Shown here: positions 60,427-64,000 of the stretch, in pieces
Numbering within the stretch: position 1 is the first letter of the stretch
How the letters are laid out: each line of letters opens with the position of its first letter
NCBI GenBank assembly: GCA_033725935.1
Contig: MU867062.1
Span: 806,001 to 870,000 of the forward strand
Direction: 5' to 3'
Length of the DNA: 64,000 bases
Origin: Cladorrhinum sp. PSN259
Lineage: Eukaryota > Ascomycota > Sordariomycetes > Sordariales > Podosporaceae
Made by a program: the position numbers and the translations under genes
Notes under the pieces: model-generated
Database searches by the model: none
What the model was told of the DNA's origin: nothing
What the model saw: the letters and a program-made list of their open reading frames with translations, nothing else

Positions 60427-62238
60427 GGTGGGCAGATAATCAACTCAGGACGAAGGATAGAGGACAATCAACAACACATTGATGGCGCTCAGAGGCCCCA
60501 AGAAGACTAACAGGTGATGAGGACGATGAAATGATAGATAAAGGTACGGCAGGGGAGGAGGGTAGCCGTCAATGGTACCCCGACTGGCTCGAAGGATGTG
60601 TGGAAGATATTTGACCAAATCAAATTAATGACATGGATCCAGGTGCGTTTGGGGTCTGGATTGTCGAGTTAGCAACCAAGCTTCGACAACCAATCCGACA
60701 TGTGCCGCTCGCAGCTGTTTTAGGGGAGGGAAGCGGCGAGGTAGGTCTTTTTAATTCAGGCCCGGGGGGCTTTATCAATTGACGGGAAGGTATGGATGGA
60801 TAGGTCGATAGCAGGCAGGTCGGGCAGGGTAGGATTCATGTCACACCACTCGTTTACCGCCAGACGCGGGGTCGAGAAACATTGGGATTGCAATGACAGA
60901 AAGAGCAGAGCTCGTCATGCAGGGCATGTGAAGAGCGATGCCCAGGTGCGTGTTGACTGGGGGCAAGAGAGGAAAAAACACATACATACTCACACCGCTT
61001 TCAATCACTGCAGTTGTTGATTCCCGAAGCTCGGAAAAGGTTCCTGGCCTTGGTCCGACAGAACAAGGAAATCTGGACGGGACGAGGGATGGGGATCCAG
61101 GTAAGAATAAAAAGTCTTGAAGAGAACCCCTCGGTGGAGAGAAAAGATTTTACCTTGGATGCGGAGTCAATCTCTCCTAAAATCACCAACCAGACAGCGG
61201 ACAGCTGAGAGGATTAGAGGAAAAGGGCCATCTCGCCCAAGAGGGGCAACGAGATAAGAAGCCGGGAAACCTGGCCTGCCTTGATTTCTCGACCTAGCCG
61301 AGGGGGTGTGGCCCCCTTCCTGCATCTTGCATCCATGGATGTTTGCCGGATATGTGCGGATGCAGGCCATTTGGCCTCCTATTGGCCATGCTTTGAAGTC
61401 GAAGAAAGGCGATGATACGGGAATGAGGTACAATTCGGTCAGTCTTGCATTGTCAAATTAAGAAGCACGAAGCCGCTAATTGGTTCGAAGCTGGAACCAG
61501 ATGCCCAGCCGTTAGGTTTTGGAGCTCAGTGGTTCAGTGGATTCTAGCGCCGATCTCCCGATCGACAGCGTCATCGACAAAAACGACAAGCGGTCGCTGG
61601 GGGCATAATGAGTTCTGCCGTGGGAAACCGCCTTTGTCTCGGACATTCACAAAAACCTCTTGATGGGTTTTCCGATTCTGAGAAATTGAATTCAAGAATT
61701 CTCTGCAACTAACTGAAAATATTTTCACTAAGGTTGATTCTTATTGCCTAATACTCCGTTAGCAATTGCGATTCAAACCTGCATGCCTAGTTCAATGGTT
61801 CAGTGGCGACCGATGTGGTCCATTATCAATTGTGGAGCAGGGCTCCATAGTTGGGTCTTTGTTCCTTCTCCGACCGACAAGGGAGCTCGAGTTTAAATAT
61901 TGAACTGTGAAGCCTTCCAGCTTTCGCTCATGGTTTGTTTGTTAGACTTCAACTCCACCCTACTGGTGTCTTAAAAAGAGAGGTCCGGATAGAACTTATG
62001 ATTCAAGCCTTCAAGAGAAGCACTTAACAACAGGTTTGCAACATGAACACAGGGTTTTGGGCAAATTTTCTGACTATCGTTTCGCCCTTGCCCCGCATCC
62101 TCTAAAATAAGGTAATGGGCAGCAGAAGCAGCCCAGAATAATTTCAGGCATCGTCGGGCGTTTTGCATATCCTTTTTTTTCCACGTCAACATTCCAACTC
62201 ACAATTCACAACACAACCCTGAACCCACATCGGCGACC
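60427..62238. other. Intergenic region upstream of the CBM48 gene
   Basis: 1.8 kb between the CBM48 gene start and the Iwr1-like remnant on the opposite strand. It contains two similar A-box-like stretches around 61526 and 61790 but no complete tRNA. No coding frame is supported. Confidence 0.55.
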
Positions 62239-62436
62239 ATGTCGGACCTTCTACCAGAAACGATCCACGTCAAGCGGAAACGTGGCACTGAAGAGGCCCC
62301 TGTTGGTTTTTTACCTCTCGTCTTTCACAACGAACCAAATATGGAGCAGTTGTTCTATAGCAATGAACATGAGGGGCAGAGAACTAATTATGCGTACGGT
62401 TATCTAGACGAAGATTTAAACTGGGACGGTGAATGA
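62239..62436 (+). pseudogene. Iwr1-like gene remnant (65 codons)
   Basis: The ATG follows a leader-like A/C-rich stretch and gives MSDLLPETIHVKRKRGTEEA. By my recollection this resembles the amino terminus of fungal Iwr1-family proteins, which help RNA polymerase II enter the nucleus. The frame then ends after only 65 residues, with an acidic YGYLDEDLNWDGE resembling the end of the Iwr1 domain. In the next frame the sequence continues with EIEMHERESLSDEA. A normal member is several hundred residues, so the middle appears deleted. It could instead be a small functional protein. The family assignment rests on about 20 residues. Confidence 0.4.
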
Positions 62437-62751
62437 AATCGAAATGCATGAGCGGGAAAGCTTGAGTGATGAAGCCTAGGAACGTGGTGATGCAGCAAGT
62501 CCGTTTATAAAGTCCTGGGTAGATTTGAAGGCTTGGTGAGTTGAGGATATCGATCACTCCTTGTCAGTGATCCAAAATATAAAGTGGGTTTCTCTTCTCC
62601 AGGTATGCTGGTGCTGGAAAGCTCAAACAACAAACTCGATGTTTGGCAGAAAGAAAAATTGCGGATAGAAGTCAATTCCATTGACAAGTTGAAAGATCCG
62701 CCGTTACGATAATTGAGAATATGGGAAAAATTTGGAGAAAAAAGAAAAAAT
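62437..62751. other. Short non-coding stretch
   Basis: About 315 bp between the Iwr1-like remnant and the tRNA. The A-rich tract next to the tRNA is its pol III terminator on the other strand. Nothing else is seen. Confidence 0.6.
62745..62750 (-). terminator. RNA polymerase III T-run terminator
   Basis: Six Ts on the minus strand begin two bases after the tRNA discriminator base, followed shortly by a second T run. This is a standard pol III stop. Confidence 0.8.
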
Positions 62752-62834
62752 CGACCCACGTGCGACTCGAACGCACAATCTTTGGTGATCTTGTAAACCG
62801 AAAACCAACGCCTTAGCCATTAGGCCAGCGGGCC
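62752..62834 (-). tRNA. tRNA-Arg (anticodon UCG) with a 10-nt intron
   Basis: An 83-nt cloverleaf can be drawn. The 7-bp acceptor stem is GGCCCGC/GTGGGTC with two G-U pairs. The D-stem is GCCT/AGGC, the anticodon stem TTGGT/ACCAA with loop TTTCGG plus C, and the T-stem GTGCG/CGCAC with loop TTCGAGT. The discriminator is G. The anticodon is UCG at 34-36. A 10-nt intron (62788-62797) lies after position 37, the standard site. The A box TGGCCTAATGG and B box GTTCGAGTC match pol III promoters, and TGGCCTAATGG is typical of Arg tRNAs. The mature length of 73 nt is normal. Confidence 0.93.
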
Positions 62835-63583
62835 TTATCTGTTTGGATGTTTGTCTTGGTGGGGAAAATTGCTTACAGTGGCGTCTGGAGACCACTGATG
62901 AGAAAATAAGCAGGGCGCCTGACTGGGAGTATCAACCAACGGACGGAGGATTAAGAAACTGAAGGTGGCTGCGTTCCACTACAAGATATAATGATATTTT
63001 GCTCGAATTTCAATGACTGCTGTCCGAGGGATTGGCAAGTCCTGATGGATATCCAGATATCATTCTGCGTTTGTCCGTTCTCCAATTTTATCAAGTGCTA
63101 CACCAAATATCCCGCTTCCATCATGATAACCTACCAATGAAATGAACACAATTTGGGTATCTCCTACATATGACTTTTGTACCACTCACCCAGCTCTCCC
63201 TCCTTCTAAGGAACAGGCCGCCATCCATATCTACACAACCTGGAAGCCAGGGATTCACCTCTGGCGCGATGCCGGGAGCTTCACAACATTTTTTGCTCAC
63301 CCGACCAATCCATTAGCTCTGCGGCCTCCAATCCAGGTTTCCGCCTCATATACTACATCCACTGACTCCTATTCTTGGCCTCCTGGTTGAGGCGGGTGTA
63401 TTCGGCATAGTCTTATGCCGTTACATCCCTGGTGCCATATCCCCGTAATGATGGCGTGAGGTATCCAGGAAATGACTTGGAGGTTGGCTGCGCTTTTTCC
63501 GAGTTCGTTTGTTGTAAGTCTTAACTCGGAAGCGCAACCGGTCCGATGTTGGAATGATAGCCAAAAAAAGAACACGCACCGCT
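62835..63583. other. Intergenic region
   Basis: 750 bp between the tRNA and the kinase gene stop. It presumably holds the 3' region of the kinase gene. No gene is visible. Confidence 0.6.
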
Positions 63584-64000
63584 TCAGTCCTCAACCTCGG
63601 GCGACAACACCCTCACCTTCTTGATGCCTCCCACGGCACCGAGTTTCGCATCCTGTATCCGCTTATTTCTGTCCCTTCTTACCCGCTCACCACGTAATTC
63701 CCTCTCCATCAGGAAAGGTGCCCAAGCATCATGATCCAGAGCCTCCTCGGCACTTGGCCTATCTTTAGGATCCCAAGCAAGCATCTTGAGCAAGAGATTG
63801 CGGAAAGCGGTACTGATCTTGCCCTTTCGGTGCTGGTCCTCTACCGTTTTGATCATAACACGGTAAGTTCGTTTGTTGATCCTGACGTCTGACGGAACGA
63901 TCACAAAAGCCGGGAGCCATGAAGCTGCGAGTGCCCAGATGTCTGTCTTGGCTGTGCATGGGTTCTCGGCGGTACTGGTCCAAACCTCTGGAGCAATCCA
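63584..64000 (-). CDS. Protein kinase, C-terminal part, cut by the window edge
   Basis: An open frame of 139 codons runs from the window edge to the stop at 63584. It begins within the kinase activation segment: WIAPEVWTS is the APE motif (subdomain VIII), KTDIWALA the subdomain IX Asp-x-Trp, and LAWDPKDRPSAEEALDHDAW the subdomain XI Arg region. The final roughly 35 residues, after PFLMERELRGERVRR, are basic and end in RVLSPEVED. The N-lobe and catalytic loop lie outside the window, so the subfamily cannot be named. Serine/threonine specificity is likely from the APE and subdomain XI pattern. Confidence 0.88.
   Translation of the reverse strand, partial: WIAPEVWTSTAENPCTAKTDIWALAASWLPAFVIVPSDVRINKRTYRVMIKTVEDQHRKGKISTAFRNLLLKMLAWDPKDRPSAEEALDHDAWAPFLMERELRGERVRRDRNKRIQDAKLGAVGGIKKVRVLSPEVED

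Noticed and set aside
61001..61433. Short frames upstream of the CBM48 gene as small proteins
   Set aside because: No leader, no domain, overlapping frames on both strands.

Overview
The window is nuclear DNA of a filamentous ascomycete (Pezizomycotina; probably Leotiomycetes or Sordariomycetes, but the class is a guess). The evidence is short spliceosomal introns of about 50-90 bp with GTRAGT-type donors and CTAAC/CTGAC-type branch sites, the mix of house-keeping orthologues, a fungal-only seven-helix protein of the SAT4/PTH11 rhodopsin type, a fungal-only Rua1_C regulator, and an intron-bearing tRNA-Arg(UCG). Exon structures were assembled by hand from the reading frames; each full model below sums to a multiple of three.

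Layout. 1-47 (-) start of an unknown gene leaving the window. 402-3153 (+) VPS16. 4017-6821 (-) a large alpha/beta-hydrolase of the yeast YML020W type. 7742-13178 (+) RRP5. 15337-16926 (-) a disordered protein of unknown function. 21098-22967 (-) fungal rhodopsin-like membrane protein. 26288-28747 (+) ASE1/PRC1/MAP65. 30079-30666 (-) small Pro/Thr-rich protein. 31594-33882 (+) ARP8. 34573-35835 (+) aminoglycoside-phosphotransferase-fold gene broken by two frameshifts. About 36062-36742, open but unconvincing reading frames, then a long gene-poor stretch. 43228-45556 (+) Rua1_C-domain regulator. 49965-52684 (+) PHD-finger protein with a 29-Asn run. 53627-55415 (+) LEU2. 56599-60426 (-) CBM48 protein with a long acidic repeat tail and a hydrophobic C-terminus. 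62239-62436 (+) an Iwr1-like gene remnant. 62752-62834 (-) tRNA-Arg(UCG). 63584-64000 (-) the C-terminal part of a protein kinase.

The genes do not form a pathway or a biosynthetic cluster. They are scattered core functions: vacuolar/HOPS trafficking, ribosome assembly, spindle midzone, INO80 chromatin remodelling, leucine synthesis. Between them lie fungal-specific regulators and several long intergenic stretches (up to 7.4 kb) with no convincing coding sequence. I saw no transposon, CRISPR array, rRNA or viral sequence.

The most unusual features are the seven-copy 81-bp coding repeat in the CBM48 gene, very short first coding exons in three unrelated genes (23, 26 and 40 nt), a 21-nt internal exon in LEU2, the decaying APH locus, the Iwr1-like remnant, and a 20-bp all-G+C perfect palindrome between convergent genes. 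I did not find a clear case for an undescribed multi-gene system.
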